Positions 40,302 to 48,245 of a stretch of DNA of 64,000 bases are shown here, piece by piece; within the stretch, counting starts at the first letter, position 1; each line of letters starts with the position of its first letter. The translations under genes were made by a program, and so were the position numbers. Below the pieces are notes generated by a model. That model had not been told where the DNA came from, did not search any database, and was given only the letters and a program-made list of their open reading frames with translations. The stretch lies in assembly GCA_014879565.1 (NCBI GenBank), contig JACSRW010000034.1, positions 1 to 64,000 of the forward strand, written 5' to 3'. Origin of the DNA: Chitinophagaceae bacterium (GTDB lineage Bacteria > Bacteroidota > Bacteroidia > Chitinophagales > Chitinophagaceae).

Positions 40302-41006
40302 TTATCGGCCCTTGCTCACTGAGCCGGATCCGCTGCTTTTCACTTCACGGACACGGCACTCGCCCTTATATTTTACATCACTGGCGCCACTGGCTTCTGC
40401 AGACAGTTCCCGGTTTACCGTAATGCGGATATCACTGGCCCCGCTGGCTTTGGCTTCACAGGTTTCTGTTACCAGGTCAAACCCTTTAAAATCACTGGCT
40501 CCGCTGGCTTCTACATACAGGCGGGTGGCTGTGCCGCTGATCTGCATATCACTGGCCCCGCTGAGCTCAATTTTTAATTTCTGCACCGCAAATTTCCCCT
40601 TCATATCACTGGCTCCGCTTTGTTTAATTACCAGTTCATCGGTCTTCAGCACGCCATCAATAAAAACATCACAGGCGCCGGAAACCGTGATCTGATTCAG
40701 CTGCTTTACCGAAATATAGGCTTTGAGTTTTTTATTGCCACTTCCCCATTTGCCTGATTTACTGTACCCGATATACAGTATGCCGTCTTTAACCTCCGTT
40801 GTGATCAGCGCCCGGTCGCTGGTTGTCGCTGCACTGACAGCTACCGCTTCCTCATTGCCCTGACTGAGATATACATTAAAGGCGGAGGATACGTTTATAC
40901 CGTGAAACCCACTATGCTTTCTGACTTCGGCATTCGGGTCATTAAACTGACCAAACAATACTGTTCCGGCTAAAGTCAGCAGAAAAGAGAAAAATAACTT
41001 TTTCAT
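40302..41006 (-). CDS. DUF2807 (GIN-domain) secreted protein, SGASD-repeat type
   Basis: This 234-residue secreted protein has a signal peptide (MKKLFFSFLLTLAGTVLFGQ). It matches DUF2807, a putative auto-transporter adhesin 'head GIN' domain: FHGINVSSAFNVYLSQGNEEAV near residue 33 (quoted within limits), then regularly spaced SGASD turns at about 20-residue intervals to the end. That spacing points to a parallel beta-helix with one turn per repeat. Gly/Ser/Ala/Asp at each turn may bind a ligand or stack. It is 31 nt downstream of a paralogue with a different turn sequence. Confidence 0.85.
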   Translation of the reverse strand: MKKLFFSFLLTLAGTVLFGQFNDPNAEVRKHSGFHGINVSSAFNVYLSQGNEEAVAVSAATTSDRALITTEVKDGILYIGYSKSGKWGSGNKKLKAYISVKQLNQITVSGACDVFIDGVLKTDELVIKQSGASDMKGKFAVQKLKIELSGASDMQISGTATRLYVEASGASDFKGFDLVTETCEAKASGASDIRITVNRELSAEASGASDVKYKGECRVREVKSSGSGSVSKGR

Positions 41007-41037
41007 ATACGCAAATTTTTGGCTGTATTAGAATAGG

Positions 41038-41760
41038 TCAGATCCGGGAAACCGAACCCCCTGTATTTGTTTTAATTTCCTTTAAAGCGGCGGCCCCTTT
41101 GTATCTGACTGTGCCTCCGGTATTGGCTTTTACTTCCAGTTCTTTTCCGGCATTTACCGTGATACTGGCTCCGGTACTTACCTCAATATGACATTCCTCT
41201 GCCACAAGGTCTTCTCCCTTAAACTTACTTCCGGTATCGCCGTTAACGTCCAGCTTTCCGGCTTTACCCGTCAGTAAAACCTGTGAACCTGTATTGACTT
41301 TTACCTGTAAAGATTCAATATCCACCTCTCCTTTCACCATGGCCCCGGTATTGACCTGCATAACCAGGCCGGTACCTTTCAGCCGGCTGACGAAATCCAC
41401 CTGCGCCCCGGTATTCACCACCAGTTTATCCGGCGTACGGCAGGAAACCCAGGCTTTCAGGTTCCTGCCTTCTTTTTTCCGGCTGATGGCACCCAGTTTA
41501 TTGTCATAATAAATCTTCAGGATCCCGTTTTCCACTTTTGTTACAATCTTATCCCTGTACTCAACAGTGAGAGCGCTTACCGCCACCTCATCTGTATTTC
41601 CCTGGGTAAGATAGACATGTATTCCGGTGGCTGCTTCAATCCCATGAAAAGCGGGAACGGTTCTTTTTTCCGCCAGGGGATCCTGCATAGTCTCCTGGGC
41701 AATTCCCAGAAACGGCATCAGTAATACGAAAAGGCTGTACAGAAACTTGTTCATAAACAC
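41038..41760 (-). CDS. DUF2807 (GIN-domain) secreted protein, NTG-repeat type
   Basis: This is a 240-residue paralogue of the gene downstream, with a signal peptide (FLYSLFVLLMPFLGIAQ) and the same opening FHGIEAATGIHVYLTQGN. Its beta-helix turns use NTGAQV, NTGAMV, NTGSQV, DTGSKF, STGASI and NTGGTV in place of SGASD. Two ATGs two codons apart (41760, 41754) could start it. The pair shares a terminator and probably a promoter. Localisation should be periplasmic or surface; function is unknown. Confidence 0.82.
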   Translation of the reverse strand: MFMNKFLYSLFVLLMPFLGIAQETMQDPLAEKRTVPAFHGIEAATGIHVYLTQGNTDEVAVSALTVEYRDKIVTKVENGILKIYYDNKLGAISRKKEGRNLKAWVSCRTPDKLVVNTGAQVDFVSRLKGTGLVMQVNTGAMVKGEVDIESLQVKVNTGSQVLLTGKAGKLDVNGDTGSKFKGEDLVAEECHIEVSTGASITVNAGKELEVKANTGGTVRYKGAAALKEIKTNTGGSVSRI

Positions 41761-41820
41761 TGGTTTTGCTGTAATACGACGGGGAAAACAGAAATGTTAC
41801 AGGCAAATCTGAATTCTCCT

Positions 41821-41828
41821 TAATTTTG
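41821..41828 (+). promoter_or_regulatory. -7 element TAATTTTG upstream of the TPP riboswitch
   Basis: TAATTTTG matches TAnnTTTG and would start the transcript just before the two leader hairpins, about 65 nt before the riboswitch. Confidence 0.5.
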
Positions 41829-41835
41829 CCTCCGG

Positions 41836-41891
41836 ATCAGTGAAACAGCATGCTGAATCACTGATTCCCAATGTCTGCCCTCCGGCAGACA
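41836..41891 (+). other. Two stable hairpins preceding the TPP aptamer
   Basis: The first (41836-41865) is ATCAGTGA, AA, the palindrome CAGCATGCTG, AA, TCACTGAT, symmetric over 30 nt. The second (41872-41891) is an 8-bp stem TGTCTGCC/GGCAGACA with a CTCC loop. They are not part of the standard aptamer. They could insulate its folding, protect the 5' end or bind a protein. Confidence 0.6.
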
Positions 41892-41893
41892 GG

Positions 41894-41973
41894 TTTCCCG
41901 GGGTGTTTCCGTATGAACGGAATCTGAGATCATACCCGTAGAACCTGGTCAGGGTAATGCCTGCGAAGGGAAG
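41894..41973 (+). promoter_or_regulatory. TPP (thi-box) riboswitch
   Basis: The conserved thi-box is complete. P1 pairs TTCCC (about 41895-41899) with GGGAA (41968-41972), followed by GGGGTG. A variable arm TTCCG/CGGAA comes next, then CTGAGAT (41924-41930), ACCCG, GAACCTGGTCAGGGTAATGCC and the closing GCGAAGGGAA. It senses thiamin pyrophosphate. Downstream GTTTCCC (42001-42007 region) can pair with the 3' strand of P1, a possible switch; that part is inference. It controls the following TonB-dependent receptor. Confidence 0.93.
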
Positions 41974-42038
41974 GAATGTTCTGAAGTCCTTTCTCCACAG
42001 CGTTTCCCTCTTATTTTTTAAACCAAAAAAATTAAAAA

Positions 42039-44195
42039 ATGAAGAGGATTTTTGTATCCGCCTGCTGGCTGGCCGTCATGTCGGCTTCCGCCCAGCAGAA
42101 TCAGTCAGCTAAAGACAGTTTTTACACCCTTTCCCCGGTGGAAGTGAAAGCCATCCGGGCTGGTGAAAATGCCCCGTTTACCAAGACCAATCTCACAAAA
42201 AAGGATATTGCCGCGTCCAACCTCGGACAGGATATTCCCTTTTTACTGAACCAGACTGCATCGGTGGTGGTCAACGCAGACGCAGGTAACGGGATCGGCT
42301 ATACAGGGCTCCGTATCCGGGGTACCGATGCCACCCGGATTAATATGACCCTGAATGGTATACCCTATAACGACGCGGAAAGCCAGGGTATTTTCTTTGT
42401 AAACCTGCCGGATATTGTTTCATCGGCGGGATCTGTTCAGATCCAAAGGGGTGTGGGAACTTCCTCCAACGGGGCCGGTGCTTTCGGGGCCAGTATGAAT
42501 TTCAGCACCAATGAATGGAATCCGGAAGAATCGCTGGAACTGAACAACAGTTTCGGTTCTTTCAACAGCTGGAAAAACACCCTGAAATACAGCAGCGGAC
42601 TGGTGAACGGCTTTTCCACCGATATCCGTCTATCCCGGATCAGCAGCGACGGCTTTATTGACAGAGCCGCCAGTGACCTGAAGTCTTTTTATATCTCCAC
42701 TGCCTGGACCAATAGACAAACCACCCTTCGGTTTAATACTTTTTCCGGCAGGGAAAAAACATACCAGGCCTGGTACGGCATTCCGGAAACTGATTTACAG
42801 GCAGGCAACCGCCGGGTGAATTATGCCGGAACGGAAAAGCCGGGAGAACCCTATGATAATGAAACCGACAACTATACCCAGACGCATTACCAGCTATTCT
42901 TCACCCGGGAAGGAAAAAAGGGAATCAGTTTTAATACGGCGCTTTTCCTGACACGCGGGAAAGGATATTACGAACAATATAAAGCGGAGGAAGATTACGC
43001 GAAATATAATCTCCCCTATCCCGTCAACGGAAATGACAGCATTTTTGTTTCCGATTTTATCCGTCAGCTCTGGCTGGATAACTATTTCTACGGAACCGTT
43101 TTCTCGGTACAGCATAAAGGTCCTAAAACCCAGACAACCCTTGGGGGCGGCCTGACCCGGTATGACGGAAGGCATTTTGGCCGGATTATATGGGCCGCAA
43201 AAGGCCTGACAGACAATGGTGACTGGTATAACCTTGACGCGAATAAAACTGATTTTAATCTCTACGCCAAACAGCAGCTGCAAACCAGCCCGGCCTTTTA
43301 CCTTTTTTATGACCTGCAATACCGGTACGTGGATTATACCCTCAACGGCTTCCGCGATAACCCCGGTTTATTCATAAAAAATGACTGGCATTTTTTCAAT
43401 CCCAAAGCAGGCATCACCTACAAAAAAGGAAAATGGAAAGCGACCCTTTCCTATAGTGTGGGCAATAAGGAACCCAACCGGGATGATTTTGAAGCCGGCG
43501 CCGGCCAACAACCCAAAGCAGAACAACTGCACGATGTGGAAGCAGGCCTGGAAAGACAGGGGCAAAACTGGCACTGGCGCTCCACTTTGTATTATATGCG
43601 TTACAAAGACCAGCTGATACTCACGGGCCGGATCAATGATGTGGGCGCCTATACCCGTACAAATATTCCAAAAAGTTACCGGGCGGGGATCGAACTGGAA
43701 GCCGGCCTGCAATTAATTGACCGGGTATCCCTGAGCGGCAATCTCACTCTCAGCAGCAACAAGGTGCTGGATATGGAAGAATACATTGATGACTATGACA
43801 ATGGCGGGCAAAAAATTAACCGTTACCCTTCCGCTACGATTGCCTTTTCCCCTGCTGTTACCGGAGGAGCCAATGTGCAATTTGGCCCGTTTGCCAATAC
43901 CCGTTTCAGTTTAATCAGCAAATATGTCAGCCGGCAGTACCTGGATAACACCGGTAATACTGCGCGCTCACTTGACCCCTTCTTTGTGCAGGATCTCCGG
44001 GTTAACTATGCCGTGAAGATGAAGAAATTAAAGTCACTGGAACTGATTCTGCAGGTGAACAACCTGTTCAACACCAAGTATGAACCCAACGGGTATACAT
44101 TCAGCTACATATACGGAGGGCAGCTGACTACAGAAAACTATTATTTTCCGATGGCGGGAATCCACTTTATGACCGGACTTACTATCCGGCTGTAA
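42039..44195 (+). CDS. TonB-dependent receptor, predicted thiamin (or precursor) uptake
   Basis: This 718-residue outer-membrane receptor begins with a signal peptide (MKRIFVSACWLAVMSASAQQ). A plug domain covers about residues 35-160 (YTGLRIRGTDATRINMTLNG, GSVQIQRGVGTSSNGAGAFGA). A 22-strand barrel ends in the aromatic residues of MTGLTIRL. No N-terminal carboxypeptidase-like repeat or signalling domain is present. The TPP riboswitch directly upstream implies repression by thiamin pyrophosphate. The substrate is therefore probably thiamin or a thiamin precursor; that assignment rests on regulation. Confidence 0.92.
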   Translation: MKRIFVSACWLAVMSASAQQNQSAKDSFYTLSPVEVKAIRAGENAPFTKTNLTKKDIAASNLGQDIPFLLNQTASVVVNADAGNGIGYTGLRIRGTDATRINMTLNGIPYNDAESQGIFFVNLPDIVSSAGSVQIQRGVGTSSNGAGAFGASMNFSTNEWNPEESLELNNSFGSFNSWKNTLKYSSGLVNGFSTDIRLSRISSDGFIDRAASDLKSFYISTAWTNRQTTLRFNTFSGREKTYQAWYGIPETDLQAGNRRVNYAGTEKPGEPYDNETDNYTQTHYQLFFTREGKKGISFNTALFLTRGKGYYEQYKAEEDYAKYNLPYPVNGNDSIFVSDFIRQLWLDNYFYGTVFSVQHKGPKTQTTLGGGLTRYDGRHFGRIIWAAKGLTDNGDWYNLDANKTDFNLYAKQQLQTSPAFYLFYDLQYRYVDYTLNGFRDNPGLFIKNDWHFFNPKAGITYKKGKWKATLSYSVGNKEPNRDDFEAGAGQQPKAEQLHDVEAGLERQGQNWHWRSTLYYMRYKDQLILTGRINDVGAYTRTNIPKSYRAGIELEAGLQLIDRVSLSGNLTLSSNKVLDMEEYIDDYDNGGQKINRYPSATIAFSPAVTGGANVQFGPFANTRFSLISKYVSRQYLDNTGNTARSLDPFFVQDLRVNYAVKMKKLKSLELILQVNNLFNTKYEPNGYTFSYIYGGQLTTENYYFPMAGIHFMTGLTIRL

Positions 44196-44201
44196 AATGT
44201 T

Positions 44202-44249
44202 AACGGGGAAAAACTACCGGTAAGCCCGGCAGGTTTTCCCCGTTTTTTT
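44202..44249. terminator. Bidirectional terminator between the TonB receptor and rhodanese genes
   Basis: An 11-bp stem AACGGGGAAAA/TTTTCCCCGTT encloses a 21-nt loop. A T-run follows on the plus strand and TTTTT occurs within the minus-strand stem. It lies 7 nt after the receptor stop. Confidence 0.8.
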
Positions 44250-44264
44250 CGTTGCTGTAATCTT

Positions 44265-44573
44265 TTATTTTCCGAATTTTTCCAGCCAGGCGAGAATCCC
44301 GCCTTCCACATTTACGGTCTTTTGAAAACCCAGGCTGTCCAGGAACATGCAGGCCATCATACTCCTTTTTCCGCTGCGGCAATGAATGATCACTTCTTCC
44401 TGTTTCAGATCCATCAGTTCATCTGACTGCATGGTTTGGATCTGTCCCAGGGGAATCAGTTTGGCGCCGATGTTGACTTCGACGTATTCAGCCGGCTCGC
44501 GGCAATCAATCAGATGCAGTTTTTCCCCGGCGTCCAGCCGGGCCTTTAGTTGTTCAACTGTAATTGTCTCCAT
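44265..44573 (-). CDS. Single-domain rhodanese-like protein
   Basis: This 102-residue cytoplasmic protein consists of one rhodanese domain: LHLIDCREPAEYVEVNIGAKL near the N-terminus, then the active loop HCRSGKRSMMA with the catalytic cysteine near residue 65, and GGILAW near the end. Single-domain rhodaneses carry persulfide sulfur; the acceptor here is unknown. Its start lies 2 nt after the PASTA gene stop, so the three genes ddl, PASTA and rhodanese are likely one operon. Confidence 0.92.
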   Translation of the reverse strand: METITVEQLKARLDAGEKLHLIDCREPAEYVEVNIGAKLIPLGQIQTMQSDELMDLKQEEVIIHCRSGKRSMMACMFLDSLGFQKTVNVEGGILAWLEKFGK

Positions 44574-44575
44574 GT

Positions 44576-45376
44576 TTAAAAATCGCTGGTTAATGTATCT
44601 TTTACAGGTCTGTCAACCTGCAGCCATACGTCAATCGTCTGCCCGGAACGGATCCGGAGCAGCCTTTTTTCCTCATCAAATTTTTCCGGCACCTGCCTGT
44701 ATATATACGCGTTGCAGGTATCCTGTACATCTCCTGCTGCCACTACAGAGCCAATGATAAGTCCCATGGATTCAAGCGTGGCCCGGGCTTCACAGAAGGT
44801 CATACCCGTAATAACCGGCACCGGGAATTCCTGGTTTCCAATTCCGTCACCGAGTACAAGGGAAATCACACTCCCTTTCCGGATTTTGGTACCGGGTTTT
44901 ATCTGACTGCCGTTATACCACTGCTCCAGCACGGCGTTCCGCGCGAAATCAGGTTTAAAAGTGGTATCTCCCACCCGCAGATCCATACTTTTCAGTACCA
45001 TCTCCGCATTCCGGAAACTATACCCGGTAAGGTTTGGCATCTCAACTTCGGGAGGCACTACGCGCCGGATTACCAGGAAAATGGTGCGGTTGGACTTCAC
45101 CACTTCATCGGCTTCCGGAATCTGTTTTAATACCCGGTTTGCCGGAACGGAATCCACATATACGGAGTCCTGTATCTCCACATCAAATCCCGCTTTGCGT
45201 AATAAAGAACGCGCCTCCTCATAAGACTTGCCGGTGACTGATGGCACCGTTGCGGATTGGCCATGTCCTGTCAGCCAGTTCAGTGAAGCCAGGAATAAGG
45301 CGAAAATGCCGGCAGCAAGCAAAAGACCGGCCAGTATATTTACCCAAAGGGGGCGGTTGGTGATCGCTTTAAACAT
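44576..45376 (-). CDS. PASTA-domain membrane protein without kinase domain
   Basis: The 266-residue protein has one N-terminal membrane anchor (NILAGLLLAAGIFALFLASL, about residues 13-32). Three PASTA repeats follow: VPSVTGKSYEEARSLLRKAG, MPNLTGYSFRNAEMVLKSM and VPVITGMTFCEARATLESMG. PASTA domains bind peptidoglycan precursors or beta-lactams. Elsewhere they sit on penicillin-binding proteins or serine/threonine kinases. Here there is only the membrane anchor and the extracytoplasmic domains. It lies 12 nt after ddl, consistent with a role at the cell wall. Confidence 0.9.
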   Translation of the reverse strand: MFKAITNRPLWVNILAGLLLAAGIFALFLASLNWLTGHGQSATVPSVTGKSYEEARSLLRKAGFDVEIQDSVYVDSVPANRVLKQIPEADEVVKSNRTIFLVIRRVVPPEVEMPNLTGYSFRNAEMVLKSMDLRVGDTTFKPDFARNAVLEQWYNGSQIKPGTKIRKGSVISLVLGDGIGNQEFPVPVITGMTFCEARATLESMGLIIGSVVAAGDVQDTCNAYIYRQVPEKFDEEKRLLRIRSGQTIDVWLQVDRPVKDTLTSDF

Positions 45377-45388
45377 CCGGTTTCTTTT

Positions 45389-46387
45389 TTATTTTTTGTC
45401 CAGGCACTCCATCACCAGTTTACTGTAAAATTCATTCAGACTCCAGCCCATCGTGCGTACCTGCTGGGGGATGATACTGGCTTCACTTTGGCCGGGAATT
45501 GAATTTACCTCCAGCATATAGGGCCTTCCCTCTTCTTCCTGGAAAATAAAATCAATCCGGATTACCCCGCGGCAATTAAATGCTGTATATACCCTTCTGG
45601 CCATGTCCCGGATAATATCGGCTTTAGCCTCCTCCAGATCGGCGGGTGTGGTTTCTGAAGACTTGCCCTGGTATTTTGCTTCGAAATCAAAAAAGGATTT
45701 ATCTGCATCCGCCCTTACTTCAGTGAGGGGCAGCACGATCAGCTGACCGGCCGAACGAAAAACCCCCACAGTAAACTCGCGCCCCTGCACCATTTCTTCC
45801 ACCAGTACCTGATTGTCTTCCCGGAAGGCTTTTTCAATGGCAGCTCCCAGTACCTCTGCAGAGGGCTGATCCACTTTTGACATACCGATACTGGATCCCC
45901 CGTTATTTGGTTTTACAAATACAGGAAAACGGAGCCTGCTCAGAATTTCAGCAGGATTAACCGGATAATCTTTGAGCAGCAGCAGGGAATTGGCTACCGG
46001 TATACCGGAAGCAGCCGCCACAGCGGTGGCATAGCGTTTATTGAATGTAAGGGCAGACGAAGTGGCATCACAGCCGGTATAGGGTATGCCCAGGGTGTCA
46101 AAATATCCCTGCAGTTTGCCATCCTCACCGGGTGTTCCGTGCATACCGATAAAAACGGCGTCAAAATGCAGTTTGCCCTCTTTCAAAGGCAGGCTAAAAT
46201 CATTCTTATCCACCGCTATCTTTTCTTCTCCCGGTGTGGTATAGAACCAGCCTTCCCGGGTGATATCTATTTTGTAAACATTGAAAAGCTGACGATCCAG
46301 GTGATTGTCAATCGTCACAGCTGTTCTGTATGAGATGACAGCTTCCCCGGAAAAACCGCCGGTAACCAGCGCGATATTCTTTTTCAT
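45389..46387 (-). CDS. ddl: D-alanine--D-alanine ligase
   Basis: Ddl joins two D-alanines for the peptidoglycan stem peptide, using ATP. The 332-residue ATP-grasp enzyme has the N-terminal GGFSGEAVISYRTA loop and FIGMHGTPGEDGKLQGYFD near residue 78. ATP-binding KPNNGGSSIGMSKV lies near residue 162. The metal and substrate motifs are RIDFIFQEEEGRPYMLEVNSIPGQ (shown in part: EVNSIPG), with GRE earlier. It heads the ddl-PASTA-rhodanese operon. Confidence 0.95.
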   Translation of the reverse strand: MKKNIALVTGGFSGEAVISYRTAVTIDNHLDRQLFNVYKIDITREGWFYTTPGEEKIAVDKNDFSLPLKEGKLHFDAVFIGMHGTPGEDGKLQGYFDTLGIPYTGCDATSSALTFNKRYATAVAAASGIPVANSLLLLKDYPVNPAEILSRLRFPVFVKPNNGGSSIGMSKVDQPSAEVLGAAIEKAFREDNQVLVEEMVQGREFTVGVFRSAGQLIVLPLTEVRADADKSFFDFEAKYQGKSSETTPADLEEAKADIIRDMARRVYTAFNCRGVIRIDFIFQEEEGRPYMLEVNSIPGQSEASIIPQQVRTMGWSLNEFYSKLVMECLDKK

Positions 46388-46683
46388 TTACTTATAAAGG
46401 GATTGCTTCCCCGAAGTGCAAATATTGGAGAAAAAACCAACATGCCCAACCCGTAACAGGAGAATTCCGGAGGCTTAACAAAAATTATAGGCAGACCGGA
46501 CAGAGCGGTAAAAAATAAGAAAGGTGAAGGCCGTTTCTCCTTCACCTTTTTACGACGGGAAATATCACCCGTCACAAATAGAACAGCATAGCTGTTTTGT
46601 ATTACATCCTGAAATTAGGCAAAAAAACAGCAGCCTGCAAGAGGCAAGGGATATTTTTTTTGCACAGGAAAAGCACAACCGGA
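46388..46683. other. Non-coding region between ddl and the ferredoxin gene
   Basis: I see no gene in these 296 bp. It holds the upstream region of ddl, a strong terminator (46520-46549) and a small hairpin GACGGG/CCCGTC (46554-46573). Confidence 0.6.
46520..46549. terminator. Intrinsic terminator downstream of the ferredoxin gene
   Basis: An 11-bp stem AAAGGTGAAGG/CCTTCACCTTT has an 8-nt loop and T-rich sequence on both strands. It is 135 nt beyond the ferredoxin stop, with no gene between. Confidence 0.8.
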
Positions 46684-47031
46684 TCAGGCGTGCAGCTTTC
46701 CCTTTTTAGCCATCAGGTCATCCACTGTTTCCTGGTACATATCATCCGGAACACAGCAGTCAACCGGGCATACAGCCGCGCACTGGGGTTCTTCGTGGAA
46801 ACCCTGGCACTCAGTGCATTTATTGGGAGTGATGTAATAGGTATCCGTGGAAACAGGTGCCAGTTTCTGGTCGGCATCCACCACAGTACCATCCATTAAA
46901 GTAAAAGAGCCTTTCACGGAAGTTCCGTCGGACATTGCCCATTCCACACCACCTTCATAGATAGCATTGTTGGGACATTCGGGCTCACAGGCACCGCAAT
47001 TGATACATTCTTCGGTAATCTTAATAGCCAT
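46684..47031 (-). CDS. 2[4Fe-4S] ferredoxin
   Basis: This 115-residue ferredoxin carries two cysteine motifs: CINCGACEPECP near residue 9 and CTECQGFHEEPQCAAVCPVDC near residue 72 (8-residue spacing typical of the Allochromatium/Azotobacter type). About 45 residues of insert lie between them. It is a low-potential electron carrier; its partner is not indicated. It diverges from the acyl-CoA reductase gene, with overlapping promoter regions. Confidence 0.93.
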   Translation of the reverse strand: MAIKITEECINCGACEPECPNNAIYEGGVEWAMSDGTSVKGSFTLMDGTVVDADQKLAPVSTDTYYITPNKCTECQGFHEEPQCAAVCPVDCCVPDDMYQETVDDLMAKKGKLHA

Positions 47032-47057
47032 AAAAAACTAATTAACGGGTTCAGGGT

Positions 47058-47078
47058 TACTTTTGCCTTACAAAATTA
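47058..47078. promoter_or_regulatory. Divergent -7 elements of the acyl-CoA reductase (+) and ferredoxin (-) genes
   Basis: TACTTTTG on the plus strand (47058-47065) lies 23 nt before the reductase start. TAATTTTG on the minus strand (47071-47078) lies 39 nt before the ferredoxin start. The two promoters overlap, so they may compete for polymerase. Confidence 0.6.
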
Positions 47079-47088
47079 AGAGAGCGGA

Positions 47089-48087
47089 ATGAATTTACAA
47101 CACAGAATTTATTTATTATCAAGGCTTGGGGATTATATCATGGAAGCCCCCCCCGAGTGGCAGGCAGCCATGGAAAAAGCCGGGCTGGAAAACGGCTGGT
47201 TTATACCCGCTTTTACGGAAACAGCTGCCCGGAGTATCGCGACCCACTACCTGGATAAAAACCGTCTTGAACAATGGGCCGCACAGCAGGGCTTACCAGA
47301 CAACCCGGAAACGGTCAGATCAATCGGGATCGTTATGGCCGGAAATATCCCCCTGGTAGGCTTTCATGACTGGCTATCTGTTTTTATCAGCGGGCATAAA
47401 GCAATAGTAAAGCCCTCCTCACGTGACCAGGTGCTGATCAAACACCTGACCGCAATGCTGGCCTGCTGGGATGAAACGGCCGCCATACAGACCAGCTTTG
47501 CCGAAATGCTGAAAGGCTGTGATGCCTATATAGCCACCGGCAGCAATAATTCTTCCCGTTACTTTCAGTACTATTTTGGCCGTTACCCGCATATTATCCG
47601 GAAAAACCGGACGTCTGTGGCCATCCTGACAGGCCGGGAAACAACGGCTGAATTGGAAGCCCTGGCGGATGATGTTTATCTGTATTTTGGACTTGGCTGC
47701 CGGAATGTGACCAAGCTTTATGTACCCGAAGGATATGATTTCGTCCCCCTTCTTGAAGCCTTCCGCAAATACAATTACCTGGCCGACCACCATAAATACA
47801 AAAACAATTACGACTATAACCTGGCCCTGCATATCCTGAACAAGAAATTCTATATGACAAATGGTTCCCTGCTGCTGATTGAAGACAAAAACCTGTTCTC
47901 CCCTATCAGCCAGCTGAACTATGAGTTTTACAGCGATCCGGACAAATTGGCAACCGAACTTTCCGTGAACGAAGATCTCCAGTCTGTTACCGGGGCCGGC
48001 TACCGGGCTTTTGGCAGCAACCAGCATCCGGAACTGGATGACTGGGCCGACGGGGTTAATACACTTGCCTTCCTGCAAAAGCTTTGA
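47089..48087 (+). CDS. Acyl-CoA reductase (LuxC-like)
   Basis: This 332-residue protein of the LuxC/aldehyde dehydrogenase superfamily has GIVMAGNIPLVGFHDWL near residue 79, KPSSRDQVLIKHL near residue 108, YFGLGCRNVTKLYVPEG with the candidate catalytic cysteine near residue 204, and later YNLALHILNKKFYMTNGSLL (within limits). It should reduce acyl-CoA or acyl-ACP to aldehyde, or act as a related thioester reductase. The product and pathway are unknown. The divergent neighbour is a ferredoxin, a common partner arrangement in this phylum but without proven link. Confidence 0.88.
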   Translation: MNLQHRIYLLSRLGDYIMEAPPEWQAAMEKAGLENGWFIPAFTETAARSIATHYLDKNRLEQWAAQQGLPDNPETVRSIGIVMAGNIPLVGFHDWLSVFISGHKAIVKPSSRDQVLIKHLTAMLACWDETAAIQTSFAEMLKGCDAYIATGSNNSSRYFQYYFGRYPHIIRKNRTSVAILTGRETTAELEALADDVYLYFGLGCRNVTKLYVPEGYDFVPLLEAFRKYNYLADHHKYKNNYDYNLALHILNKKFYMTNGSLLLIEDKNLFSPISQLNYEFYSDPDKLATELSVNEDLQSVTGAGYRAFGSNQHPELDDWADGVNTLAFLQKL

Positions 48088-48245
48088 CAGGAAGATCCGG
48101 CAGCAAGGCAAAGAACTACGAAAGCCTTAGTAAAGATTTGTTAAACTGACAGGATTCGGGAGAAACTTGAACTGACAGTTTGTTATTTTGTAATGCTAAG
48201 GCACAGGTTTTGTAAAAATCATTGTACTGAAAATTGTAAAACGCT

